A stretch of 18,719 nt of DNA, taken from the NCBI GenBank assembly GCA_024639445.1, contig JAHEIJ010000005.1, positions 1 through 18,719 on the forward strand. Reading direction: 5' to 3'. Position numbers and translations under genes: made by a program. Under the pieces are notes generated by a model, which made no database searches, was not told the origin of the DNA, and saw only the letters and a program-made list of their open reading frames with translations. This document shows positions 1-7,983 of this stretch, one piece after another (position 1 is the first letter of the stretch; the number at the start of each line of letters is the position of its first letter). Origin of the DNA: Gammaproteobacteria bacterium (GTDB lineage: Bacteria; Pseudomonadota; Gammaproteobacteria; UBA6429; Thiohalophilaceae).

Positions 1-473
1 CCATGATGGCGGAGTCGCTGGCCCCGACCGGCGCCATGTTTACCTTCCTGGCCCTGTGGACCGGGGCCTTCTGGGGTAAACCCATGTGGGGCGCCTGGTG
101 GGTATGGGATGCGCGCCTGACCTCGGAATTGATCCTGTTCTTCCTTTATATTGGGTATATTGCACTGAAAGGCGCGATTGACGATACACGCCGCGGGGAT
201 CGTGCCGGCGCCATCCTGTTGCTAGTGGGGGTGGTGAATATTCCGATTATTTATTTCTCGGTCAAATGGTGGAACACCCTGCACCAGGGCGCATCGATTG
301 ATATGAAAACCGGCTCCAGCATGGCCGCCGTCATGCTGGTCACCATGCTGATCATGGCGCTGGGATTCTGGATGTACTCCATTGCCATGTCACTCTCCCG
401 GGTGCGCAGCATTATTCTGGAACGGGAACGGGACAGCCAATGGGTGAGGCAACTGCCGGAGGTGCAAGGATGA
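1..473 (+). CDS. ccmC: Heme exporter/ligation protein CcmC, 5'-truncated by window edge
   Basis: This is the C-terminal part of CcmC, the inner-membrane protein that presents heme to the chaperone CcmE in System I cytochrome c maturation. The reading frame is open at the window start, so the true start lies upstream; about 157 residues are visible against roughly 240-250 for the family. The periplasmic tryptophan-rich WWD motif is clear (WGAWWVWDARLTS, near residue 29 of the visible part). It is followed by membrane segments and the conserved NTLHQG block, whose histidine is the expected external heme ligand. A final hydrophobic helix ends in a basic cytoplasmic tail. Its stop overlaps the ccmD start (ATGA). 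The identification is firm from the motifs and from the ccmD-I genes that follow; ccmA and ccmB are expected upstream but are not visible. Confidence 0.97.
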   Translation, partial: MMAESLAPTGAMFTFLALWTGAFWGKPMWGAWWVWDARLTSELILFFLYIGYIALKGAIDDTRRGDRAGAILLLVGVVNIPIIYFSVKWWNTLHQGASIDMKTGSSMAAVMLVTMLIMALGFWMYSIAMSLSRVRSIILERERDSQWVRQLPEVQG

Positions 474-643
474 GTGTGGCGGAATTTTTTGATATGGGTG
501 GCTACGCCCTGTATGTATGGAGTTCTTTTGGCGCCACGGCCTTGCTGATGATTCTTGAACCCATCCTGTTACGCGGCCGGCGTCGCGCCGTGTTGCAACG
601 CATCAGCCGCTTAATACGTATTCGAACAGAGGAAAATGAATGA
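470..643 (+). CDS. ccmD: Heme exporter protein CcmD
   Basis: CcmD is the small single-span membrane protein that helps release holo-CcmE from the CcmABC complex. This 57-residue protein has the expected form: a short N-terminus with the conserved aromatic-rich block GGYALYVWSSF, one transmembrane helix (about residues 18-35), and an arginine-rich cytoplasmic tail (RGRRRA). I chose the ATG at 470, which overlaps the ccmC stop as ATGA, rather than the ATG at 440, which would extend deep into ccmC. Its own stop again overlaps the next start, so translation is probably coupled along the operon. Short length is normal for this family. Confidence 0.93.
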   Translation: MSVAEFFDMGGYALYVWSSFGATALLMILEPILLRGRRRAVLQRISRLIRIRTEENE

Positions 644-1080
644 AAGCCAGACACAAGCGATTTGGATTCCTGGTAGTCGGACTGGCAGTGCTTGGTATTG
701 CTGCATTCCTGGTATTCCGGGCGCTGGACAGTAATCTCTCCTATTTTTATTCGGCCAGCGAGGTCGCCTACAACCAGGCACCGACGAATCATGTTATTCG
801 CCTCGGCGGCATGGTGGTGGATGGCAGTTTAAAGCGTGGCGAAGGGCTTACCGTGCACTTCTCCGTGACGGATAACGCCAGTAAGGTGAAGGTGCAGTAC
901 ACAGGGATCCTGCCCGATCTGTTTCAGGAAGGTCAGGGCGTAATCGCACAAGGCAAGTTAAACAATGACGGCGTGTTTGTTGCCGATGAAGTACTGGCCA
1001 AGCATGACGAAACCTATATGCCGCCGGAAGTCGCCGACAGTATGAAACCGGTCAAGACCAGTGAGGGCCAGACACCATGA
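640..1080 (+). CDS. ccmE: Heme chaperone CcmE
   Basis: CcmE is the periplasmic, membrane-anchored chaperone that binds heme covalently and passes it to the CcmF/CcmH ligation complex. The 146-residue protein has a basic N-terminus, one transmembrane anchor (about residues 8-28), an OB-fold beta-barrel domain, and the diagnostic heme-binding block AKHDETYMPPEV. In that block His122 is the expected covalent heme-attachment residue and Tyr126 the axial ligand. The C-terminal tail after the block is flexible. The ATG at 640 overlaps the ccmD stop, and its stop overlaps the ccmF start. Length and motif agree with the usual histidine-type CcmE; the CxxxY variant of archaeal/delta-type CcmE is not present. 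Confidence 0.97.
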   Translation: MKARHKRFGFLVVGLAVLGIAAFLVFRALDSNLSYFYSASEVAYNQAPTNHVIRLGGMVVDGSLKRGEGLTVHFSVTDNASKVKVQYTGILPDLFQEGQGVIAQGKLNNDGVFVADEVLAKHDETYMPPEVADSMKPVKTSEGQTP

Positions 1081-3056
1081 TCCCGGAACTTGGGCACTTT
1101 GCGCTTATCCTGGCGCTATGCGTAGCAGTAGTACAGGCAAGCCTGCCGCTGCTCGGCGCCACCTTTAACAAACCGAACTGGATTGCCGTTGCCTGGCCCG
1201 CAGCCCAGGCCCATCTGTTGTTCACGTTGATTGCTTTTGGTTGTCTCACATACGCCTTTATTGTGCATGATTTTTCCGTTGCTTATGTGGCGCACAATTC
1301 CAATAGCAGCCTGCCCTTGCTGTACCGCATTTCAGCTGTGTGGGGTGCGCATGAAGGTTCCTTGTTGTTGTGGGCATTAACCCTGGTGATCTGGACCAAT
1401 GCGGTACTGCTGTTTTCCCGCAGCCTGCCCGCGAATATAGTAGCGCGTGTGATCGCGGTGTTGGGGCTGATCAGTATCGGTTTCATCCTGTTCATGCTGC
1501 TGACGTCTAACCCGTTTGATCGCTTGATACCCGCAGCGGCTGAAGGGAATGATTTGAATCCACTGCTGCAGGATCCGGGCTTGGCGATCCATCCGCCCAT
1601 GCTCTACATGGGCTATGTCGGTTTCGCGGTACCGTTCGCCTTTGCCATCGCGGCCATGCTGAGCGGGCGCCTGGATACGGCCTGGGCCCGCTGGTCGCGC
1701 CCCTGGACCAATGTGGCCTGGCTGTTTCTGACCCTGGGGATTGCGCTTGGAAGTTGGTGGGCCTATTACGAACTCGGCTGGGGCGGCTGGTGGTTCTGGG
1801 ACCCGGTGGAAAACGCCTCCTTCATGCCCTGGCTGGTGGGAACCGCGCTGATGCATTCCCTCGCCGTGACCGAAAAACGCAGCGCCTTCAAGGCGTGGAC
1901 CGTGTTGCTCGCCATTTTTGCCTTTTCGCTCAGCCTGCTCGGGACCTTCCTGGTGCGCTCGGGTGTGTTGACCTCGGTACATGCCTTCGCCACCGATCCG
2001 GAACGCGGGGTGTTTATCCTGATTTTCCTGGTTATCGTGATCGGTGGTTCACTGACACTGTATGCCTGGCGGGCACCGCAAATCCGCAGTAGCGGTCGGT
2101 TCCAGTTGTTCTCACGTGAGACCGCCCTGCTACTCAACAATGTCATCCTGGTGGTGGCCGCGGCCAGTATTCTGCTGGGCACCCTGTATCCGCTGGTACT
2201 GGATGCGCTCGGCCTGGGCAAGATCTCGGTCGGCCCACCCTATTTCAACAGCGTGTTTATTCCCCTGACCGCGCCGTTGGCCGTGTTGGTGGGTTTCGGC
2301 ATCATGACCCGCTGGAAGCAGGATAATTTTGCCCGCCTGTTTGGTCTGTTGCGTTGGGCCATGCTGGCGGCAGTTATCGCGGGCATTGCCTGGGCCGCCA
2401 TGATGCCCAGCTTCGAGATTGCCGCCGCGGTCGGTCTGGTGCTGGCCGCATGGGTCGTGTCCGCCAGCGTGGTGGCTTTCAAGGCCCGCCTGGGTGGAAA
2501 ACAAAAACTCCTGCCCGCCTTGCGCTCCATTCCGCGGGGTTTTTATGGCATGACCCTGGGCCATGTCGGTATGGCGGTGTTTATTGTCGGCATTACCCTC
2601 ACCAGTCTCTACAGCACGGAAAAAGATGTGCGCCTGGCGCCGGGAGACAGTTACGAAATGGGTGGCTACCGTTTTCAGTTTGAAGGGGTGGAGCGGTTTG
2701 ACGGCCCGAACTACTTTGCCAGCGCCGGTCGCGTGACCGTGACCCGTGACGGTGAACTGATTAAAGTCATGCAGCCGGAAAAACGCATCTATCGGGTGCA
2801 GCGCCAACCCATGACCGAAGCGGCCATCGATGCCGGGCTGACTCGGGATTTATTTGTCGCCCTGGGTGAACAACTGGATGAGGCTGGTGGCTGGAGTGTG
2901 CGTCTGTACGTCAAACCCTATATTCGCTGGATCTGGCTGGGTGCGATAATCATGGCCCTCGGCGGATTGCTGGCTGCGACGGATCGCCGTTATCGCATGG
3001 CCGTACGCCAGGCTGCCAAACTACCGGCTGGCAGTGCCACCGCGGGAGCAGCCTGA
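1077..3056 (+). CDS. ccmF: Cytochrome c heme lyase subunit CcmF
   Basis: CcmF is the large polytopic membrane protein that, with CcmH and CcmI, attaches heme to the CXXCH cysteines of apocytochromes. The 659-residue length is normal. The protein is mostly hydrophobic, with many transmembrane helices. The WWD motif (GWGGWWFWDPVENASFMPW, about residues 234-252) lies in the middle, flanked by conserved histidines (IHPP at 171-174 and His260), which are the likely heme b and external heme ligands. A soluble periplasmic segment (about residues 520-615) precedes the last helix and a short basic tail. The start overlaps the ccmE stop by four bases. Many CXXCH motifs in the cytochrome encoded at 9675-12053 would be substrates of this system. 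Confidence 0.98.
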   Translation: MIPELGHFALILALCVAVVQASLPLLGATFNKPNWIAVAWPAAQAHLLFTLIAFGCLTYAFIVHDFSVAYVAHNSNSSLPLLYRISAVWGAHEGSLLLWALTLVIWTNAVLLFSRSLPANIVARVIAVLGLISIGFILFMLLTSNPFDRLIPAAAEGNDLNPLLQDPGLAIHPPMLYMGYVGFAVPFAFAIAAMLSGRLDTAWARWSRPWTNVAWLFLTLGIALGSWWAYYELGWGGWWFWDPVENASFMPWLVGTALMHSLAVTEKRSAFKAWTVLLAIFAFSLSLLGTFLVRSGVLTSVHAFATDPERGVFILIFLVIVIGGSLTLYAWRAPQIRSSGRFQLFSRETALLLNNVILVVAAASILLGTLYPLVLDALGLGKISVGPPYFNSVFIPLTAPLAVLVGFGIMTRWKQDNFARLFGLLRWAMLAAVIAGIAWAAMMPSFEIAAAVGLVLAAWVVSASVVAFKARLGGKQKLLPALRSIPRGFYGMTLGHVGMAVFIVGITLTSLYSTEKDVRLAPGDSYEMGGYRFQFEGVERFDGPNYFASAGRVTVTRDGELIKVMQPEKRIYRVQRQPMTEAAIDAGLTRDLFVALGEQLDEAGGWSVRLYVKPYIRWIWLGAIIMALGGLLAATDRRYRMAVRQAAKLPAGSATAGAA

Positions 3057-3057
3057 T

Positions 3058-3591
3058 ATGTGGCGTTATCTTGCTCCGCTCGGACTTTTCATCGTGCTGG
3101 TGGTTTTTCTCAGCATCGGCTTGAAACTCGATCCGCGCGAAGTGCCGTCGCCATTGATTAACAAACCGGCGCCGGCGTTCAAGTTGCCAGAACTGCATCA
3201 ACCGCAGCAAATGGTCAGTCCGGCTGACTTCAAGGGCAAGGTCTGGTTGCTGAATGTGTGGGCGTCCTGGTGTGTTTCCTGCCGCGCTGAGCATCCGGTG
3301 TTGAATCAAATGGCACGCACCAGCCAGGTACCGATCCTTGGTCTGAACTACAAGGACGGTCGTGATGTGGCGCAGCAATGGTTGCGGCAGCGGGGCGATC
3401 CCTACACGGTGAGTGCCTTTGACGAAGACGGCCGGGCCGGCATCGACTGGGGTGTTTACGGCGTACCGGAAACCTTCGTCATCGATAAGCGGGGCGCCAT
3501 TCGTTACAAGCATACCGGGCCCATCGATCAAAAAGCGGTCAACGATAAAATCATGCCATTGGTGCGTGAGCTGGAGAAGGAGCCGGCATGA
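3058..3591 (+). CDS. ccmG: Thiol:disulfide interchange protein CcmG/DsbE
   Basis: CcmG (DsbE) is the membrane-tethered thioredoxin-like protein that keeps apocytochrome c cysteines, or CcmH, reduced before heme attachment. I chose the ATG at 3058, one base after the ccmF stop. It is preceded by GGGAG at about 9 bases and gives a 177-residue protein with an N-terminal transmembrane anchor (about residues 4-22). An upstream in-frame ATG at 3034 would only add residues overlapping ccmF. The active site is WASWCVSC, with Cys72 and Cys75. The cis-proline loop is GVPET (135-139), and the conserved acidic and glycine features of the DsbE subfamily surround it. The CVSC dipeptide differs from E. coli CPTC but is within the range seen in the family. 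Confidence 0.96.
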   Translation: MWRYLAPLGLFIVLVVFLSIGLKLDPREVPSPLINKPAPAFKLPELHQPQQMVSPADFKGKVWLLNVWASWCVSCRAEHPVLNQMARTSQVPILGLNYKDGRDVAQQWLRQRGDPYTVSAFDEDGRAGIDWGVYGVPETFVIDKRGAIRYKHTGPIDQKAVNDKIMPLVRELEKEPA

Positions 3592-4055
3592 AAAAACTGA
3601 TCATGTTGTTACTGTTCGCCGGTTTGGGAACAGCATTTGCCGGGGTGGAAGTGCATCAGTTCGAGCAGGCGGAGCAGGAACAACAATACAACCGCCTGAT
3701 CGCCGAACTGCGTTGCCTGGTGTGCCAGAATCAGAACCTGGCCGATTCCAATGCCGAATTGGCCCAGGACCTGCGCCAGGAGGTCTATGAAATGATCCAG
3801 GCCGGTGCCAGCGATCAGGAAATTATTAATTTCATGGTGGTGCGTTATGGTGACTTCGTACTTTACCGCCCACCCTTCAAGGCAACCACTGTTTTTTTGT
3901 GGATTGGGCCCTTCATTATTCTCATTGCCGGTTTCGTGATCCTGCTGGTGTTTATCCGTAAGCGCCGTCAGCTTGGCGCGGTCGAGCTGGATGAGACTGA
4001 ACATGCCCGCGCGCGTGAATTACTGAACCAAAATAACGAGACCGATTCCCAATGA
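3588..4055 (+). CDS. ccmH: Cytochrome c maturation thiol oxidoreductase CcmH
   Basis: CcmH acts with CcmF and CcmI to deliver reduced apocytochrome c for heme ligation. The 155-residue protein has a Sec signal peptide (cleavage likely after AFA, residue 18). It then carries the signature LRCLVCQNQ with Cys43 and Cys46 on a three-helix bundle, a C-terminal transmembrane helix (about residues 101-123) and a basic cytoplasmic tail. It corresponds to the N-terminal half of the E. coli CcmH fusion; the TPR half is the separate downstream gene ccmI, the arrangement common in Pseudomonas-like gammaproteobacteria. The start overlaps the ccmG stop and the stop overlaps the ccmI start, both as ATGA. 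Confidence 0.97.
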   Translation: MKKLIMLLLFAGLGTAFAGVEVHQFEQAEQEQQYNRLIAELRCLVCQNQNLADSNAELAQDLRQEVYEMIQAGASDQEIINFMVVRYGDFVLYRPPFKATTVFLWIGPFIILIAGFVILLVFIRKRRQLGAVELDETEHARARELLNQNNETDSQ

Positions 4056-5311
4056 TTGTATTCTGGATTTTTGCCGCGCTGATGCTGGCGGCGGCCTTGT
4101 GGTTGCTTATCCCTGCGCTACTGGGGCGCAAATCGATTCACGATCTGGATCGCAATCAACAAAACGTAGCGATAGCCCGGGATCGCCTCAAGGAACTGGA
4201 AAGTGAATACGGTCGCGGCAGCCTGAGTGAAGGCGACTATGAGCAGGCCAAGCAGGAACTTGAGCAGGCTCTGCTGAATGATGTGGATACCAGCGCGGCA
4301 TCAAGTGCCTCGGATAGCACCTCAAGCACGCGCGCCAGCCTGGCATGGGTGGCCCTTGGTGTGCCCCTGGCCGCAGTACTGCTGTACCTGCAATTGGGTA
4401 CCCCCGCTGCGCTTCAACCGCAAGTGCAAGCCGCTGCCGCTCAGCAGCAGGGACATGCCGGCGGTGACAGTACGGCATCGATGGAACAATTGGTAGCCAG
4501 TCTGGCGGCCAAACTTCAGCAGGAGCCGGAGAATCCTGAAGGCTGGTTCATGCTGGGGCGCAGCTACATGTCCATGGGGCGCTACGCCGAAGCGGCCGAA
4601 GCCTTTCAACGGGTGCTGGATCAAGTCGGGGATGATCCGAACGTCATGTTGAGATATGCCGATGCCCTGGCCATGGCACAGGGTGGCCAGATCGGTGGCA
4701 AACCGTTTGAATTAATCAAGAAAGCCCTGCTGCTAAAACCCGATGATGCTACCGGGCTGTGGCTGGCCGGGCTGGGGTATGAGGAACAGGGTGAATACGA
4801 GCTGGCGGTACAACACTGGCGCAAGCTGGAACCCATGATGCAGAGTGATCCGGCCTCGCTGAATGAAGTGCGCAACCTCATAGCGCGGGCTGAGCAGAAA
4901 CTGGGACGGCCGGTGAGCGCAGCGATGGCAGAGACCTCGGCACCTGAACCGGTCGCCGTCAGTGGTGTCGCGTTGAAAGTGACCGTTTCACTGGATGCCA
5001 CCCTGCAGGACAAGGTCTCCGCCGGGGATACCGTATTTATTTTTGCCCGGGCAGTAGAAGGCCCGCCGATGCCTCTTGCGGCGGTGCGCAAACAGGTGCG
5101 GGATTTGCCTATCACCGTGACACTGGATGATTCCATGGCGATGATGCCGCAGATGAAGTTATCGAACTATGCTAAAGTTTTAGTTGGTGCACGTATCTCC
5201 AGGTCAGGTAATGTGCAAACCCAGAGTGGTGACCTGACCGGTGAGGTAAATAACATTGCCACAACCAGCAATGAAAATATAAAACTGACCATCTCACAAC
5301 GGATTCCCTAG
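4052..5311 (+). CDS. ccmI: Apocytochrome c chaperone CcmI (CycH)
   Basis: CcmI binds the C-terminal helix of apocytochromes c and brings them to the CcmFH ligation complex. The 419-residue protein has a first transmembrane helix (about 3-24), a cytoplasmic coiled-coil/leucine-rich segment (about 36-78) and a second transmembrane helix (about 96-114). A low-complexity Ala/Gln linker (about 118-140) leads into periplasmic TPR repeats (about 144-285; for example the NPEGWFMLGRSYMSMGRY block). The C-terminal beta-rich domain ends in the typical GEVNNIATTSNENIKL-type motif. It is the last ccm gene; no intrinsic terminator is evident in the 62 bases before the histidine kinase gene, so readthrough into the two-component genes is possible. 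Confidence 0.95.
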   Translation: MIVFWIFAALMLAAALWLLIPALLGRKSIHDLDRNQQNVAIARDRLKELESEYGRGSLSEGDYEQAKQELEQALLNDVDTSAASSASDSTSSTRASLAWVALGVPLAAVLLYLQLGTPAALQPQVQAAAAQQQGHAGGDSTASMEQLVASLAAKLQQEPENPEGWFMLGRSYMSMGRYAEAAEAFQRVLDQVGDDPNVMLRYADALAMAQGGQIGGKPFELIKKALLLKPDDATGLWLAGLGYEEQGEYELAVQHWRKLEPMMQSDPASLNEVRNLIARAEQKLGRPVSAAMAETSAPEPVAVSGVALKVTVSLDATLQDKVSAGDTVFIFARAVEGPPMPLAAVRKQVRDLPITVTLDDSMAMMPQMKLSNYAKVLVGARISRSGNVQTQSGDLTGEVNNIATTSNENIKLTISQRIP

Positions 5312-5373
5312 CACAGTTATCACATAAGTCTCACCGAATCCATATTGAGAGTGGTGCCGATTAAGACCTGATT

Positions 5374-7977
5374 ATGCTGCAAAAACCGCCGATTCCTCCT
5401 CCCTTTTCAGTGGCCAGGCGGTTTTTCTTGATCTTTTTCCCCCTTGTTGCCGTACTTGTGATTGCCGGTAGTTTGCATTTCTTTGCAGACTACGAAAAGG
5501 CACGTGTTGCCCGCGAATCTTCTGAATCGCTCAATGTCGAATTAGCTCAAAAAATGATTGTTGCGGATATTGATGCCGTAATCACTGACTTACTTTTCCT
5601 TGGACGCTACGTTGAATCGCAGAGTACAACATCTCAGCATGAAGGTGCCTATCTAAAACGCATCGGTGAGATGTTTCAACATTTCGCAGGGCAAAAACGA
5701 ATGTACGATCAGGTAAGGATGCTTGATGTTTCGGGACGTGAAATAGTCCGCATCAACTTTAATGGTGGTAGTCCGCAGATCATTGCTGCGGTGCAATTAC
5801 AGGACAAGTCACAGCGTTATTATTTTCAGGAAGCGAACAAGCTGGAATCCGGCCAGGTCTATATTTCACCTCTTGATTTGAATATTGAGGATGGTGAATT
5901 ACAAACACCCTACAAGCCAATGATGCGGTTTGCAACACCGATCTTCGATCAAACGGGCAAGCGTAAGGGAATTGTAGTACTCAATTATTTTGGTGAGCGA
6001 CTGATTAATCACTTTCGGCTTGCAGCTGCGAATATCGCTGATCATATTGAATTGTTAAATGAAGATGGCTACTGGCTCAGCAGCCAGCGTCCCAGTGATG
6101 CCTGGGGTTTTATGTTCAAAAACGGTTTAAAGTATGCTGACCGATATCCGTTGGAGTGGAAGTATCTACAGGAATACGACCATGATCAGATCTATACCGA
6201 TCGAGGCTTGTTTACCTTTGCGACTTTGTCACCCACATCAACTGCCCGGCGCGTGATCGAATTAAGTCCGGATACCACGGTGGAAATCCGGGATTCGGTA
6301 CAGAGTTCAGGAATCACCTGGAAGATCGTCGCACATCTGCAGCCGTGGGTATTTGGCGGTAGTGTGTCAGAGTTTATTGGACAACATAAAATACTCTATG
6401 GCTCGATGTTACTGTTGTTAGTGGTTGTAGCCGTACTGTTGGCAAAAGCGCGCCACCGTTATCATTGGGCCGAATTATTGCAAGAATATGATCGACGTTT
6501 TCGCCGCACGTTGGAAGATATTGAACTGGCCGCTATCAGTGTGGATCGCAAGGGTACGGCAACTTTCTGTAATGATTATTTTCTGACCATTACAGGCTGG
6601 CAGCGAGATGAGATTGAAGGGCAGGATTGGATTGAACGTTGTGTACCTGAAACAGACCGGCCTGTGGTGCGGGATATACTTCGGCAGATCGATAACCCAT
6701 TAACACTGCCGAATCATTACGAACTAACGGTGCTTGATCGTCAGGGAGGTGGACACCTGATTTCCTGGAACAACACGCTTTCCTATGATGCAGACGGGCG
6801 GGTTAGCGGGGTAACCGCAATCGGTGAAGACATTACCGAGCAACGGCAAAATGAAGAGGAACTACGCAAACTTTCGAGAGCGGTGGAGCAGAGCCCGAGT
6901 ATAGTGCTAATAACTAATCGCCAGGGGATCATCGAATATGTAAATCCAAAGTTTACCGAAATCACCGGCTACAGTGCGGATGAAGTAATAGGAAAGAATC
7001 CGAATATTCTGAAGTCGGGCGAAAAGGATCCGCAGGAATATGCAGTTCTATGGAAGACCATCGAACGTGGTGAGGAATGGCACGGTGAGTTTCACAATCG
7101 CAAGAAAAATGGTGAATTGTTTTGGGAGTCTGCATCAATTTCAGTGATACGGGATAACGAAGGCGAAATAACACATTACCTTGCACTGAAGGAAGACATT
7201 ACCCGACGCAAGACGCTGGAACAGACGGTGGAAGAGCGTAACCGTGAGCTGGCCAACGCGCAGGCACTGGCAGCCATGGGCCGTATGGCCAGTATGGTGG
7301 CACACGATCTTCGTAATCCCTTGTCATCAATCAAAATGGGTTGGCAGATTCTTGGGAAAAAATATGCCAGGGATCGGGACGTGCGTGAACTGAGAGATAT
7401 TGCACAAGAACAAATCCATTACATGGAAGACATCCTGACGGATCTATTAACCTATTCACGGCCTGATGCGATTCGGCTTGAGTGGCTGAGTATTGATCGC
7501 CTGTTGGACAGTACACTGGGGCTGATTCAAAGACAGATTGATATCCTGGGTGTTGTGGTTGAAACCAACTATGCAGCAGGATTACCTACATTGCCGGGTG
7601 ATCCGAATAAACTGCGGCAGGCTTTTTCTAATCTTATTCTCAATGCTGCTCAGGCTACTGAGTGCAATCCGGTCAAGGCACGACACATCCGGGTCGAAAC
7701 ATCATTGCAGTTGGGAGATACGGGTACGGCCATCCATGTTCGTATTTACGACAACGGTTGCGGTTTAGATCCCGATTCCATCGACAGATTTTTTGAACCC
7801 TTTTATACCACCCGCGCCAAGGGTACGGGTCTGGGGCTAACCATTGTTAAACAGATCGCCATGCAACACGGAGGTGAAGTATATTTAAGTCTGAACGAGG
7901 CAAAAGGTACCTGTGCCGAATTTATCTTACCAACCCGCGCTGCAGGTGAACTGGCGGCTGTGGCAGTACAGGCGTAA
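5374..7977 (+). CDS. Membrane sensor histidine kinase with dCache-like periplasmic domain and two PAS domains
   Basis: This 867-residue protein is the sensor of a two-component system. Domain order: transmembrane helix 1 (about 14-33); a roughly 300-residue periplasmic region resembling double-Cache (PDC) sensors, which bind small ligands; transmembrane helix 2 (about 340-358); PAS 1 (about 375-490); PAS 2 (about 502-620); a HisKA dimerisation domain with phospho-acceptor His644 in MVAHDLRNPL; and an HATPase_c domain. The ATPase domain carries the N box (Asn753/Asn757), G1 (DNGCG, from Asp793), F box (FEPFYTT) and G2 (KGTGLGL, from 816). All catalytic boxes are intact. The ribosome site before the ATG at 5374 is weak. 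The gene ends 6 bases before the response regulator gene, its evident partner. By eye it is more AT-rich than the ccm genes. The ligand cannot be deduced from sequence alone. Confidence 0.94.
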   Translation: MLQKPPIPPPFSVARRFFLIFFPLVAVLVIAGSLHFFADYEKARVARESSESLNVELAQKMIVADIDAVITDLLFLGRYVESQSTTSQHEGAYLKRIGEMFQHFAGQKRMYDQVRMLDVSGREIVRINFNGGSPQIIAAVQLQDKSQRYYFQEANKLESGQVYISPLDLNIEDGELQTPYKPMMRFATPIFDQTGKRKGIVVLNYFGERLINHFRLAAANIADHIELLNEDGYWLSSQRPSDAWGFMFKNGLKYADRYPLEWKYLQEYDHDQIYTDRGLFTFATLSPTSTARRVIELSPDTTVEIRDSVQSSGITWKIVAHLQPWVFGGSVSEFIGQHKILYGSMLLLLVVVAVLLAKARHRYHWAELLQEYDRRFRRTLEDIELAAISVDRKGTATFCNDYFLTITGWQRDEIEGQDWIERCVPETDRPVVRDILRQIDNPLTLPNHYELTVLDRQGGGHLISWNNTLSYDADGRVSGVTAIGEDITEQRQNEEELRKLSRAVEQSPSIVLITNRQGIIEYVNPKFTEITGYSADEVIGKNPNILKSGEKDPQEYAVLWKTIERGEEWHGEFHNRKKNGELFWESASISVIRDNEGEITHYLALKEDITRRKTLEQTVEERNRELANAQALAAMGRMASMVAHDLRNPLSSIKMGWQILGKKYARDRDVRELRDIAQEQIHYMEDILTDLLTYSRPDAIRLEWLSIDRLLDSTLGLIQRQIDILGVVVETNYAAGLPTLPGDPNKLRQAFSNLILNAAQATECNPVKARHIRVETSLQLGDTGTAIHVRIYDNGCGLDPDSIDRFFEPFYTTRAKGTGLGLTIVKQIAMQHGGEVYLSLNEAKGTCAEFILPTRAAGELAAVAVQA

Positions 7978-7983
7978 CAGGCA

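Noticed and set aside
530..550. Sigma54-like TGG ... TTGC inside ccmD
   Set aside because: The GG-to-GC spacing is two bases too long, and it lies in a coding region without context.
1377..1982. Long minus-strand open frame opposite ccmF
   Set aside because: It is rich in His, Gln, Gly and Arg with no recognisable motif, as expected for the antisense of a membrane-protein gene; ccmF is certain here.
2130..2807. Minus-strand open frame of 225 codons opposite ccmF
   Set aside because: It has low-complexity His/Gln/Gly composition and no ribosome site or domain; it is a shadow of ccmF codon usage.
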